40,783 nucleotides of DNA from an uncultured Bacillus sp. (GTDB lineage Bacteria; Bacillota; Bacilli; Bacillales_B; DSM-18226), in contig NZ_CAMLDX010000021.1 in the NCBI RefSeq assembly GCF_946478885.1, forward strand, positions 1 to 40,783. Reading direction: 5' to 3'. The notes below the pieces were generated by a model. It did no database searches. It was not told where the DNA came from and saw only the letters and a program-made list of their open reading frames with translations. Position 1 is the stretch's first letter. Each line of letters opens with the position of its first letter. Below, piece by piece: positions 7,447-16,202 of the stretch. The position numbers and the translations under genes were made by a program.

Positions 7447-8610
7447 CTAATATTTATTCTTTAAATTAAGCAGCTTCTGCTTTAATTCATTTTCCATGGC
7501 AATCAAGTCCTGTTCTGCCTGCTGCCGTTTTGTCCGTCCTTCTGCTTGAATACGCAGAGTTTCCTCTAATGTCGAGACAAGATTTTCCTGTGTTTTCTTA
7601 AGTGTCTCGATATCAACGACACCTCGTTCGTTTTCCTTCGCTGTTTCGATCGAATTCATCTTAAGCATTTCAGAATTTTTTAAAAGCAGTTCATTGGTTG
7701 TTTTTGACACTTGTTTTTGCGCTTCAACAGCATGGCGCTGACGGATGAGCGTAAGGGCAATTGCAATTTGATTCTTCCATAACGGGATTGCAGTCATAAT
7801 AGATGATTGTATTTTTTCAGCCAAAGCCTGGTTTGTATTTTGAATAAGACGAATTTGCGGTGCACTTTGTGTAGTTACTTGTCTGCTTATCTTTAAATCG
7901 TAAATCCGCTTGTCCAAACGATCTGCAAATTGCATCATATCATTTACTTCCTGCACCTGCATCTGATCCTGACTTTTATCCGCCTTCAGCCTTAGCTCAG
8001 GAATCACCTTTTCCTGCAACTGCTCAAGCTTCGCCTCTCCGGCTGCAATAAATATATTTAACGTCAAAAAATAATCTTTATTTTTTTCATACAATTCTTC
8101 TAGCAACATATTATCTGTCAATAAAGCATTTTTACAATGCTCTAGCTTGACTGTTATTCGATCAATTTGAGCACCTGTTTTTTGATATTTTGATAGAATT
8201 TCATGGACAGATCCAGAAATTCGACCGAACAGTTTGGAGAAAAGGCCGCGTTTTTCAGGCATCAATTCATCCGGATTGACATGATCGAGCTTGCTCATTA
8301 AGTCGCCAAGGATGGCGCCAATTTCACCGACATCCTTATTCTGAACATGCTCAAGCATTGTATGGGAAAAGTTCAGCAATTTGGATTGAGCTTGTGTACC
8401 ATATTGAATAATAGCCTGGTGGTTGCGTGTATCAATTTGGTCTGCTAATTGTAAAGCTTTTTGTCTATTTTCTTCCGACAATGTATCAATAAGCCGGATA
8501 GGTTTTTCCTGAGTTTTCTGAATGGATGGTGCTGGATTAATAAGCTCTATATCCCCGAATGGATTGCTTAATAAATCGTCCATTTCCTTTCCCAGCTTTT
8601 GCTCTGACAT
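7447..8610 (-). CDS. yaaN: TelA/YaaN-family protein (toxic anion resistance family)
   Basis: This 387-residue soluble, largely helical protein belongs to the TelA/KlaA family, named after tellurite-resistance loci but with no settled biochemical role. Long charged heptad-rich helices span about residues 150-385. The N-terminus has an NPFGD segment typical of Bacillus YaaN. It sits directly after xpaC, as in Bacillus subtilis; the ATG is only 2 bp past the xpaC stop, and its AGGAGG lies in the last xpaC codons, so translation is probably coupled. It likely works with XpaC at the membrane in envelope or stress functions (inferred). Confidence 0.85.
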   Translation of the reverse strand: MSEQKLGKEMDDLLSNPFGDIELINPAPSIQKTQEKPIRLIDTLSEENRQKALQLADQIDTRNHQAIIQYGTQAQSKLLNFSHTMLEHVQNKDVGEIGAILGDLMSKLDHVNPDELMPEKRGLFSKLFGRISGSVHEILSKYQKTGAQIDRITVKLEHCKNALLTDNMLLEELYEKNKDYFLTLNIFIAAGEAKLEQLQEKVIPELRLKADKSQDQMQVQEVNDMMQFADRLDKRIYDLKISRQVTTQSAPQIRLIQNTNQALAEKIQSSIMTAIPLWKNQIAIALTLIRQRHAVEAQKQVSKTTNELLLKNSEMLKMNSIETAKENERGVVDIETLKKTQENLVSTLEETLRIQAEGRTKRQQAEQDLIAMENELKQKLLNLKNKY

Positions 8611-8612
8611 CT

Positions 8613-9257
8613 TTACTTCCTCCTATCCTCAATTTCCAGCGGCTTCTTCTTTAGTTCCTGCTTGGCCACATCTAATTCAAACTGCAAATGGTCTATATCA
8701 TCCTCAAGTACCACATATAAATCTTTTTCAAGCGTATCAGCAAATTGATTAATCGTCACTCTTGTTTCCTGAAGAGATTCAGCCAGTTCAGGCGTTTTCG
8801 AAGGCTGTGAATTTAAAAATGCGTATTTCTCTGATAACTCCATCATAGAATCGAGATGAGAGTAATAAAAACGCTCCGCCTGAAAAAACCTTTTCGGCTC
8901 TTTTTTTGTAATCATGTAAATGCGATTTACAATCCGAATAATTTCAATACTTTGCTTCATATTGGATAACAAACGTGCGCGGATTAATGCTCTTTGCAGA
9001 CGGTTAATCTTAAGTTTTGCTTCTTTAAGATTTTTCTTGATGTACTTGTACTCTCTTCTTGAAAGTCCGTTGTCCCGTAGAAATTGACGTTTACAGGACC
9101 ATTTTATCAAGAAGAACACGACCACTCCAACGAAGAGCCCATATAGTAAGGAAAGAACAAATGATTCACTAAAGGCCAAGAAACTAACCGCCCATACGAG
9201 AATAGAAATAAAGGCACCTGCTGCAGCGCTTAATACAAATTGAAAAAATGATTTCAT
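8613..9257 (-). CDS. xpaC: XpaC-like membrane protein
   Basis: This 214-residue protein has two N-terminal membrane segments (about residues 7-29 and 32-51) followed by a long basic, helical cytoplasmic domain. It matches XpaC, originally linked to hydrolysis of 5-bromo-4-chloroindolyl phosphate, although its true biochemical activity is not established. It is the upstream partner of the yaaN-like gene. AGGAG precedes the ATG at 9257. No enzyme motif is visible, so a scaffold or membrane-stress role with YaaN is as plausible as catalysis. Confidence 0.8.
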   Translation of the reverse strand: MKSFFQFVLSAAAGAFISILVWAVSFLAFSESFVLSLLYGLFVGVVVFFLIKWSCKRQFLRDNGLSRREYKYIKKNLKEAKLKINRLQRALIRARLLSNMKQSIEIIRIVNRIYMITKKEPKRFFQAERFYYSHLDSMMELSEKYAFLNSQPSKTPELAESLQETRVTINQFADTLEKDLYVVLEDDIDHLQFELDVAKQELKKKPLEIEDRRK

Positions 9258-9606
9258 AGAAAAACAACTCCTGTCGCCAATTGCATACCATTTATACGAA
9301 AACTGCCGTATGAAGGTTTCATCTTTATTTTAAGCGACCTTATTTATAAATGCCACTTGTTTGCGATAAAATGATTACTGCGCAGTAGCAACGTCTACGT
9401 CTTAAGACTGAGGGAAAAATAATAAAGAGCTGACCCAAAGTAAAGGTGCCAGGCACCACAAAACGGGATCTACTATCACTTTGCATAAATCTGCACTAGA
9501 TATAGATCAGTTGTGGATGCTTGACACCTTATGGGACAATCTCTTCGCTGCAAAACTCTTTATTATGTGATAGGAGTAGGAACAGGATAGGAAATCTATG
9601 AATCTC
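9258..9606. other. Gene-free spacer with a small palindrome
   Basis: No credible ORF is seen. The only structured part is GGTGCCAGGCACC at 9445-9457, a 6-bp arm palindrome followed 60-70 bp later by a partial copy (GACACCTT). Very similar GTGCCAGGCACC units are scattered in many Bacillus genomes. Confidence 0.45.
9445..9457. repeat. GGTGCC-A-GGCACC palindrome
   Basis: Perfect 13-bp palindrome in non-coding DNA. I recall this core as a dispersed intergenic repeat in Bacillus relatives; the copy number in this genome cannot be judged from one window. Confidence 0.5.
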
Positions 9607-10392
9607 TTAAAGGGCATCTTTGATTAACAGCGAGTCTTGTATTCTCCATTTTTCAAACCAGTTTATTTTTTCACGCAGGTTCACCACATCTCCAATAACA
9701 ATCATACATGGATTTTCAACCTTTTCTTTTAATGCGGTTTCATGCGCTGAACCAAGGGTACTGATCACAGTTTTTTGCTTTTCTAAAGTCCCCCATTGGA
9801 TAAAGGCAACAGGAGTTTCCGGTTTTTTGCCGCATTGCAAAAGTCTTTCCTGGATGCGAGGAAGATTTTTCACTCCCATATAAATGGCTATAGTATCGAC
9901 ACCAGTCGCAATTGTTTCCCATTTAATTCGGTCTTCTTCAAAATTTTTACTGTGCCCCGTAACAAAGGCAAACGAGGAACTGATTTCCCTGTGTGTTAAT
10001 GGAATACCCGCATAGGCTGATGCCGCAATACCGGATGTAACACCGGGAACAATTTCAAAATTCACTCGATATTGGGCTAAATATTCGGCTTCTTCTCCAC
10101 CCCTGCCGAAAACAAACGGGTCTCCTCCCTTTAATCTTGTAACGACTTTGCCCTGTTTGGCATGCTTTACAAGTAAATGATTAATCGTTTCCTGTTGTAA
10201 AATATGATAATTCGGCAATTTTCCACAAAAGATTAATTCTGCATCCTCTTTGGCGTATTCTAGTAATTCCTTATTAACTAATCGATCATATAAAATCACA
10301 TCTGCCTTTTGAATGCATTTTATACCTTTTAATGTTATTAATTCGGGATCTCCAGGTCCTGCCCCAACTAAATACACTCTAGCCAATGCCAT
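9607..10392 (-). CDS. ylnD: Uroporphyrinogen-III C-methyltransferase (SUMT)
   Basis: This 261-residue enzyme methylates uroporphyrinogen III twice with S-adenosylmethionine to give precorrin-2, the first step toward siroheme, the cofactor of sulfite reductase. Family motifs are VGAGPGDPELITLKG near residue 9, RLKGGDPFVFGRGGEEAE near residue 95 and PGVTSGIAA. It has only the methyltransferase domain, as in Bacillus subtilis YlnD, and lacks the dehydrogenase/chelatase module of CysG. The frame is open to 10488, but start 10392 fits the family length and has an AAAGGAAAGG-like site upstream. It is the last gene of the sulfate operon here; the usual partners ylnE and ylnF are not present. Confidence 0.9.
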   Translation of the reverse strand: MALARVYLVGAGPGDPELITLKGIKCIQKADVILYDRLVNKELLEYAKEDAELIFCGKLPNYHILQQETINHLLVKHAKQGKVVTRLKGGDPFVFGRGGEEAEYLAQYRVNFEIVPGVTSGIAASAYAGIPLTHREISSSFAFVTGHSKNFEEDRIKWETIATGVDTIAIYMGVKNLPRIQERLLQCGKKPETPVAFIQWGTLEKQKTVISTLGSAHETALKEKVENPCMIVIGDVVNLREKINWFEKWRIQDSLLIKDAL

Positions 10393-10501
10393 CCGACCAA
10401 CCTTTCCTTTATTGGGAATACTTGCATGAAAAAAATACTTTGATAAACGATGCGCTATGAAAGACTGTACATCACCGTTGAACAGCATGCTTAATGCAGG
10501 C

Positions 10502-11101
10502 TTAAATCAACCCCTGCTGTGTTAAATATTGTAAGACAATTTCCACGCTTTCTTCTATGTTATGAATATTCGTTTCTACAATTAGTTCCGGCTTTGTCGG
10601 CTCTTCATAAGGAGAATGAATGCCTGTAAAATCTTTGATCATTCCTTGTCTCGCTTTAGTATACAGCCCCTTTGGATCGCGTTGTTCACATGTATCAATC
10701 GGGCATTTCACAAATACTTCAATAAACTCTCTTTCATCAAGCAGGTCCCTGACCAACTGCCTATCCGCCTCAAAAGGAGAGATGAACGCCGTTAGGACAA
10801 CCTGCCCGCTGTCGACAAAAAGTTTTGCAACCTCGCCAATTCTTCTAATATTCTCTGTCCGATCTTCTTCAGAAAATCCAAGGTCCTTATTCAATCCGTG
10901 ACGGATGTTATCCCCGTCTAATACATAGTTTTTTACATTTTCATAAAACAACCTGCTAGCCACTGCATTTGCCAGCGTAGATTTCCCTGAACCAGAAAGA
11001 CCTGTAAACCAAATGACAAAACTATTGTGGCCGTTTTGTTTTCTTCGTTCTATTTTGCTCAATGATTGTTCATGCCAAACAATATTCGTACTCATCCCCA
11101 T
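10502..11101 (-). CDS. cysC: Adenylylsulfate (APS) kinase
   Basis: This 199-residue cytosolic kinase phosphorylates APS with ATP to PAPS, the second step of sulfate activation. The P-loop GLSGSGKST is at residues 34-42, and the APS-binding region shows [20 protein letters not shown] and [10 protein letters not shown]. It lies between sat and ylnD in the same order as the Bacillus cysH operon. The start at 11101 has AGAGGTG upstream; a second ATG two codons later is also possible. Confidence 0.93.
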   Translation of the reverse strand: MGMSTNIVWHEQSLSKIERRKQNGHNSFVIWFTGLSGSGKSTLANAVASRLFYENVKNYVLDGDNIRHGLNKDLGFSEEDRTENIRRIGEVAKLFVDSGQVVLTAFISPFEADRQLVRDLLDEREFIEVFVKCPIDTCEQRDPKGLYTKARQGMIKDFTGIHSPYEEPTKPELIVETNIHNIEESVEIVLQYLTQQGLI

Positions 11102-11121
11102 TTATAGCACCTCTCACTTTA

Positions 11122-12270
11122 TCATGATTTTACGTAATATCTTTTCAATCCTTCGATTAGAACTTCAACTACTTCCTTGCGACTAAATGTACTTGGAGGA
11201 ATATCCCCATTCCGCAATAATTCTCTTACCTTTGTACCGGAAAGAATGACATGATGCTCTTTGTCATGCGGACATGTTTTTGAAGAAGCCATATTTTCGC
11301 ACTTCGTGCAATAAAAACTATGTTCAAAGAATAATAAAGTAATGCCAAGTTCCTCTGCCGTAAAATGGCTGAAAATCTTTTGTGCATCATAAGTACCGTA
11401 ATAATTGCCCACTCCAGCATGATCACGACCGACAATAAAGTGGGTACATCCATAATTTTTTCTTACCATCGCATGGAATACTGCTTCCCTTGGTCCCGCA
11501 TAACGCATCGCTGCCGGAAAAACGGCTAAAAATACTCGATCTAGCGGATAATAATTTTTTAATAGTACCTGATAGCTTTCCATTCGCACATCGGCAGGAA
11601 TATCATCGGACTTTGTTTCACCTACCAGCGGATTGAGAAATAAACCGTCAACCGTTTCCAAGGCCGTTTTTTGAATATATTCATGAGCGCGATGAACCGG
11701 ATTTCGGGTTTGGAAACCAACTACGGTTTTCCATCCCTTTTCTAGGAATGCCTCACGTGTTTGGAGCGGATCTAAATAAAATGAGTGAAATTGCTCTTTC
11801 TCGATTCTCTTTACCAGAGTGATTTTCCCACCAAGATATACATTCCCACGACTGTACAATTTATCTACTCCCGGATGGGCCCTGTCAGTGGTACCATAAA
11901 CCAGCGCCGCTTCCTTCTCCTTATCCGGTGTAAAAATGTCAGATATCGTGATGACGCCGTATGTTGAACCATCAAATGTTAATCGAACCTCATCTCCTAC
12001 AGCAATTGATTGTGCCTGCTCTATAGAAACGGGCAGTGTAATGGGAATACTCCAAATATAGCCAGAATTCAGACGCATTTGACTTACAACACTTTCATAA
12101 TCCTTTTGATCGAGGAAGCCTTCGATAGGACTATACGCACCGGTCCCGATTAACTCCAAATCACTCAGGCTAATACGATCTAATTCGATTGATTTCCGAA
12201 TATGTGAATAATCATACTCCGCATTCCAGCGATTTATTAATATACCTCCATGTGGTGTACTTAATGTCAT
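11122..12270 (-). CDS. sat: Sulfate adenylyltransferase (ATP sulfurylase)
   Basis: This 382-residue enzyme makes APS from sulfate and ATP. The signature [11 protein letters not shown] is at 187-197 and GRDHAGVG at 281-288. Near the C-terminus Cys321, Cys324 and Cys333 with a following His make a zinc-site-like cluster ([16 protein letters not shown]) found in several bacterial homodimeric forms. Length equals the Bacillus subtilis enzyme. AGGGGG lies just before the ATG. It is 20 bp upstream of cysC. Confidence 0.95.
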   Translation of the reverse strand: MTLSTPHGGILINRWNAEYDYSHIRKSIELDRISLSDLELIGTGAYSPIEGFLDQKDYESVVSQMRLNSGYIWSIPITLPVSIEQAQSIAVGDEVRLTFDGSTYGVITISDIFTPDKEKEAALVYGTTDRAHPGVDKLYSRGNVYLGGKITLVKRIEKEQFHSFYLDPLQTREAFLEKGWKTVVGFQTRNPVHRAHEYIQKTALETVDGLFLNPLVGETKSDDIPADVRMESYQVLLKNYYPLDRVFLAVFPAAMRYAGPREAVFHAMVRKNYGCTHFIVGRDHAGVGNYYGTYDAQKIFSHFTAEELGITLLFFEHSFYCTKCENMASSKTCPHDKEHHVILSGTKVRELLRNGDIPPSTFSRKEVVEVLIEGLKRYYVKS

Positions 12271-12326
12271 ATTAAATCCCCCTATTTACATAATTTATAT
12301 ATTTATAATTGGTTTTAGAAGTATAA

Positions 12327-13406
12327 TTAAATGCCTTCCCCATTTTCATAATAAGATCGGTTTTCTGTTTGAATCGTTTTTACGAGACTTAAAATCCCAA
12401 ATGTTGCACCACTCACACTTATCAAAACCAAAATTGTATAAAGATCATTATAGATAAACAATTTAATGAGGCTGTATGAAATAACTAATGAAACAATCGG
12501 TGAAACCACCCAAACCTTTACAATTTTGCTTATGACCTGCTTATTTACGGTATTTTTACCTTTTTTAGCAGCCCCAATTCCCATAATGGCTGTGCTTGTT
12601 ACTTGTGTTAGTGGTACAGGAAGCCCGAATATGGATGCAATAATGACCAGGAGTGAACCTGTGCCGGAAATCGTTCCTCCTTCAAGTAGTGAAAATCGAG
12701 TAATTTTTTTTGCATTTGTTTGCAGAACATTTCCGCCCAACAGGACAGCTCCTATTGCAATACAAAATCCCCCTAAAACGATGCCCGTATTCATCGACAT
12801 CAGCTGAGCTCCAACTAAAGGACCAATCGCATTGGCAACATTATTCATTCCTGCTGAAAATGCTTCAAAAAAGCCAATAATAACAACAAAAACTGCAAGG
12901 ATCCTTTGTGCCCTTTTTTTTCGCAATTGTGGAAATTTTTTGTTCACTTTAGCTATCAGCTTTCCAAGCAAAAATGCAATAGTAAAGGCAACGACCGGGA
13001 CAATTACCCAAAAAGCAGCAATGACAAAGATATTTTTGACATAAAGTGCCTTTAGGGCGATCCCAACACCAACGATAGAGCCAACGGTAATTTCACTAGT
13101 TGAAAGAGGGATGCCCAATAGATTCGCAAAAAACAGCGATAGAGCTGCAGATGACAAAATAATTAGCACCACCTTTGCCGTTAACAAGGATTGTGGAATA
13201 ATTCCCGACCCGATTGTTTCTGCCACTTCCCTACCGCCGATCACAGCGCCGAGGAATATGGCAATCCCGCATAATAACAATGCTCTTTTTCTGCTTTGAA
13301 TGGCACCTGAGCCGTAAGCAACACTGATTGACGCTGCTGCTCCGCTTGCTCCGATATTCATGGCAAAAAACAGCGCTACAATACCTGCTAAATACATCAA
13401 AATCAT
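12327..13406 (-). CDS. cysP: PiT-family sulfate permease
   Basis: This 359-residue, very hydrophobic protein with about 9-11 membrane spans belongs to the inorganic phosphate transporter (PiT) family. In Bacillus subtilis the member in this operon position is the sulfate permease CysP. Inverted family repeats are visible as GSIVGVGIALK in the first half and TSTAIMGIGAAKKG in the second. Its place between cysH and sat supports sulfate rather than phosphate as substrate; the family alone would not decide this. Confidence 0.88.
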   Translation of the reverse strand: MILMYLAGIVALFFAMNIGASGAAASISVAYGSGAIQSRKRALLLCGIAIFLGAVIGGREVAETIGSGIIPQSLLTAKVVLIILSSAALSLFFANLLGIPLSTSEITVGSIVGVGIALKALYVKNIFVIAAFWVIVPVVAFTIAFLLGKLIAKVNKKFPQLRKKRAQRILAVFVVIIGFFEAFSAGMNNVANAIGPLVGAQLMSMNTGIVLGGFCIAIGAVLLGGNVLQTNAKKITRFSLLEGGTISGTGSLLVIIASIFGLPVPLTQVTSTAIMGIGAAKKGKNTVNKQVISKIVKVWVVSPIVSLVISYSLIKLFIYNDLYTILVLISVSGATFGILSLVKTIQTENRSYYENGEGI

Positions 13407-13422
13407 AGATGATTACTCCTTT

Positions 13423-14136
13423 TTAGTGATGAAGCCCACATTCTGTTTTGGCAGTTCCACTCCATCTTCCAGAACGCAGATCCTCCGCATTGATTGCAGG
13501 TAATGTACATGGACTGCATCCTATGCTTGGATACCCGTTGTCATGAAGCTGATTATAGTCAAGCTGATGCTTATGCGCATAGCGCCAAATGTCTTTCCAT
13601 GTCCAATGAATTAAAGGACATATTTTCACTGATTTAAATCGATCATCTTTATTGATAAATTGAGTATTACGCCGCGTTTCTGATTGATCCCGTCTTAATC
13701 CGGAAAGCCACGCAGTCGCCCCTGAAAGTACCTCATTTAAAGGAATGATTTTTCTAATTTCACAGCATTTATTTGGCTGTGTTTTCCACAGTTCTTCGCC
13801 ATATTTTTTTGCCTGCATGGCAAGAGTAATGCTCGGTTTTTTTAATTCAATTTGCAGATCCGGGTAACGCTCCTTCACTTTTTCAATCAATTGATATGTT
13901 TCAGCAAAATGAAGGTCTGTATCAAGAAAAACCACCTTTGCCTGCTGATGAACTTTTGCGATCAAATCAACTAGCACGATTCCTTCAATTCCAAAACTGC
14001 AAGCATAAATTAATTGCGATCCATAATGTGAATATGCCCATTTTAATGTCTCAAGCGCTCCTTTTGTGTCATTATCTTCAGTAAATTCAATCGATTTAAA
14101 CTGTTCGAAATTTTCATATGTTAAAAGCTCAGTCAT
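13423..14136 (-). CDS. cysH: APS/PAPS reductase
   Basis: This 237-residue thioredoxin-dependent reductase converts APS or PAPS to sulfite. It carries all four [4Fe-4S] ligand cysteines: Cys124-Cys125 (NKCCEIRK) and Cys207/Cys210 (CSPC). The catalytic Cys233 is in ECGLH. The cluster suggests it can use APS directly, as reported for the Bacillus enzyme. The frame extends upstream to 14271, but GGAGGAG at good spacing before 14136 marks the start. It heads the cysH-cysP-sat-cysC-ylnD operon. I looked for an S-box leader upstream and saw none. Confidence 0.94.
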   Translation of the reverse strand: MTELLTYENFEQFKSIEFTEDNDTKGALETLKWAYSHYGSQLIYACSFGIEGIVLVDLIAKVHQQAKVVFLDTDLHFAETYQLIEKVKERYPDLQIELKKPSITLAMQAKKYGEELWKTQPNKCCEIRKIIPLNEVLSGATAWLSGLRRDQSETRRNTQFINKDDRFKSVKICPLIHWTWKDIWRYAHKHQLDYNQLHDNGYPSIGCSPCTLPAINAEDLRSGRWSGTAKTECGLHH

Positions 14137-14339
14137 GTGTTCTCCTCCATTCAGCCACCATATTTCTCCATCTCTTTTCATTAAGTCATATCGAGCAATT
14201 GTGATGTTCATTACCTGGCAATGATTCATAAAATAAAAATAGTTATTTCTATCTCTCATTCTTGCAAACAAGATAGCAATAACCAGGAATTTTATCCACT
14301 TTTACAGCCTCTAGTTTGTCTAGTCAGCAGTATTTAATT

Positions 14340-14483
14340 TTATTTTAATCTTACTTTTTCAACCTTTTCTATTTGAATCACTCTGCCATCTTGCACGACA
14401 AGAGTAATCGAACCAAATTTCATTTGATGAAGCAATTGCGTTAATTGTTGGAATATTATTTCGTTTTTTTCGTACTCTGCCAC
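14340..14483 (-). CDS. yezD: YezD-like small protein (DUF2292)
   Basis: This 47-residue protein matches the DUF2292 pattern, with FGSITLVVQDGRVIQIEKVE near the C-terminus. The start is GTG at 14483, preceded by GGGAGGGA; the open frame beyond this has no better site. YezD-type proteins are encoded beside or co-regulated with sulfur-assimilation genes in Bacillus, which fits its place 203 bp upstream of cysH. The biochemical role is unknown. It could be cotranscribed with cysH or have its own promoter. Confidence 0.75.
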   Translation of the reverse strand: MAEYEKNEIIFQQLTQLLHQMKFGSITLVVQDGRVIQIEKVEKVRLK

Positions 14484-14821
14484 ATCCGTCCCTCCCTTTC
14501 GATAAAATGGAAAACAAATCATGAATTACATTTATGATATCGTTAAGGATACTCAACACAGTAGGATGCTTTCCACTTGGGAAATGCCTGTATCTTATGT
14601 ATAGATCTCCTATATTCTTGAAGTTTGGTACCACTAAATATGAGAATTGCAATCATATTAAGCGATAATTGCCTTACTTTTTACAAATTTTATCACAAAT
14701 TAATCATATGTCAATAAAATATATAAAATTACTAGGGATTAAGATTTCATACACCTACTTTTCTAAAAATGTGTTTAAAGGGAGCAAAATTTTTCGGGGT
14801 ACCTATTCCATTTTTTTCATG
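14484..14821. other. Intergenic region upstream of yezD
   Basis: No gene is supported. The minus strand contains GCATTTCCCAAGTGGAAAGC (14568-14587), an imperfect inverted repeat that could be an operator for the sulfur genes. No confident promoter hexamers were found. Confidence 0.4.
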
Positions 14822-14862
14822 ACAAAAAGACAGAGAGATAGAAGAAATCTCGCTGTCTTTTA
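14822..14862 (-). terminator. Terminator after the MFS transporter gene
   Basis: AAAAGACAGAGAGAT and ATCTCGCTGTCTTTT pair over 15 positions with one mismatch. On the minus strand the hairpin ends in TTTTTG. It lies 38 bp past the stop of the transporter gene. Confidence 0.7.
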
Positions 14863-14899
14863 GATTACAACAGCATCCTGAAACCAACAAATGTCATTC

Positions 14900-16150
14900 T
14901 TATCCTTTTTGAAGGTTGAGCCAAATCAGAAGCGGAATGAGGACAAAAGAAGCGGCTGACACCCCGATCCAGCCTAAAGATTGCCAAACAACTCCTGAAA
15001 GTGTACCGCCAGCAGAAACACCTAAATAATAGTTGACTAAATATAGACTTGAAGCTCCTGCTTTATGATGGACAGCTCGTTCATTGACAATTGCAGACAT
15101 TAATGAATGGGAAACAAAAAATCCAAGACAGACCAGACAGAGGCCAGCAATTACAGCAGGTAGGAAATGGACATTGGTCAGCCATACCCCCACAATGAAT
15201 AAAGAAATCCCTGAGGATATCAGGAGCGATTTTTTATAATGTATGGAGATTCTGCCTGCTACAATCGACCCGATAATACCTGTGAGATAGGCTAAATACG
15301 TTAAGGACGTATTCCGTACCGCCAAATTAAATGGTTCATTTTCAAGATAAAACGGCAAATAAGTCCAAATTCCCGTAAAGGCAAATTGCAAGAGAATTCC
15401 CATAATAAAAGCAGGAATTAAACGAATGTTTTTTAAATGGCTCATCATGCTGATAAGATCCCTTTTCACCGAGACAATACTTGGCTGGAAATAATGTGAT
15501 TTTGGTAAATTAATATAATAAATAAGATATAACATGATGGCAACGCAAAACCAAATGATTAACGACAATCTCCAGTTAACAACATCCGCAAGATATCCGA
15601 CGAAAATCCTCCCGAACATCCCCCCTGCACCATTGGCTGCGATATACATCATGATTCCTAAACCAGCACTATATGGGGCAACTTCTTCACTGATATATAC
15701 TATTGCCGCTGCAGGAAGCCCGGCGATAAAGAACCCCTGTACGAATCGAAGAAGCAAGAAAAGCTCAAAATTCGGGACAATCGGCAGCAGGATTAGCGGC
15801 ACAAACGAACAAATCATAGTTATGTGCATAATCCGGGTGCGCCCAATACGGTCCGACAAAAAACTAAAAAATAATAATCCGATAATCATCGATATGACAG
15901 CGACTGATAAAGATAGTCCGGCCTTTGCTGATGAAATCTGAAAAGAACGGACTAAGAGAGGCATGATTGGCTGTACAAAATACAGATTTGTAAAGGTGAT
16001 GATTGATGCACAAGTTAAAGCAATTAATATTTTTTTAAATCCGACATCCTGATGTGTATATTTTTGATAGTTTTGTTCAGTTTCTAAAATAACAGCCAAT
16101 TGTTTCACCTGTTCTCCCATTGTTTTTGGTATATAATAATTCTTTAACAT
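14900..16150 (-). CDS. MFS transporter, YnfM-like
   Basis: This 416-residue protein with about 12 membrane segments is a major facilitator. The loop 2-3 motif is FLSDRIGRTR (about residue 97), and a matching half-repeat is seen in the second half near GRISIHYKKS. The N-terminal 40 residues are hydrophilic and cytoplasmic. It resembles the YnfM/arabinose-efflux-like subfamily of putative drug or metabolite exporters; the substrate cannot be told. The start at 16150 has only a modest AAAAGG site, and an ATG at the downstream MGEQ is an alternative. It stands beside, and may be cotranscribed with, the acyl-CoA synthetase gene. Confidence 0.8.
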   Translation of the reverse strand: MLKNYYIPKTMGEQVKQLAVILETEQNYQKYTHQDVGFKKILIALTCASIITFTNLYFVQPIMPLLVRSFQISSAKAGLSLSVAVISMIIGLLFFSFLSDRIGRTRIMHITMICSFVPLILLPIVPNFELFLLLRFVQGFFIAGLPAAAIVYISEEVAPYSAGLGIMMYIAANGAGGMFGRIFVGYLADVVNWRLSLIIWFCVAIMLYLIYYINLPKSHYFQPSIVSVKRDLISMMSHLKNIRLIPAFIMGILLQFAFTGIWTYLPFYLENEPFNLAVRNTSLTYLAYLTGIIGSIVAGRISIHYKKSLLISSGISLFIVGVWLTNVHFLPAVIAGLCLVCLGFFVSHSLMSAIVNERAVHHKAGASSLYLVNYYLGVSAGGTLSGVVWQSLGWIGVSAASFVLIPLLIWLNLQKG

Positions 16151-16202
16151 TCATTATATACCTTTTTTAGAACAATTGAGAAAACTTTGTGAACATTTCG
16201 CT

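Noticed and set aside
14137..14339. S-box (SAM) riboswitch before cysH
   Set aside because: I looked for the conserved S-box core blocks on the minus strand and none are present.
14359..14652. 97-codon minus-strand ORF upstream of cysH
   Set aside because: It overlaps the YezD-like gene in another frame, has no good start site and its composition is unlike a protein.
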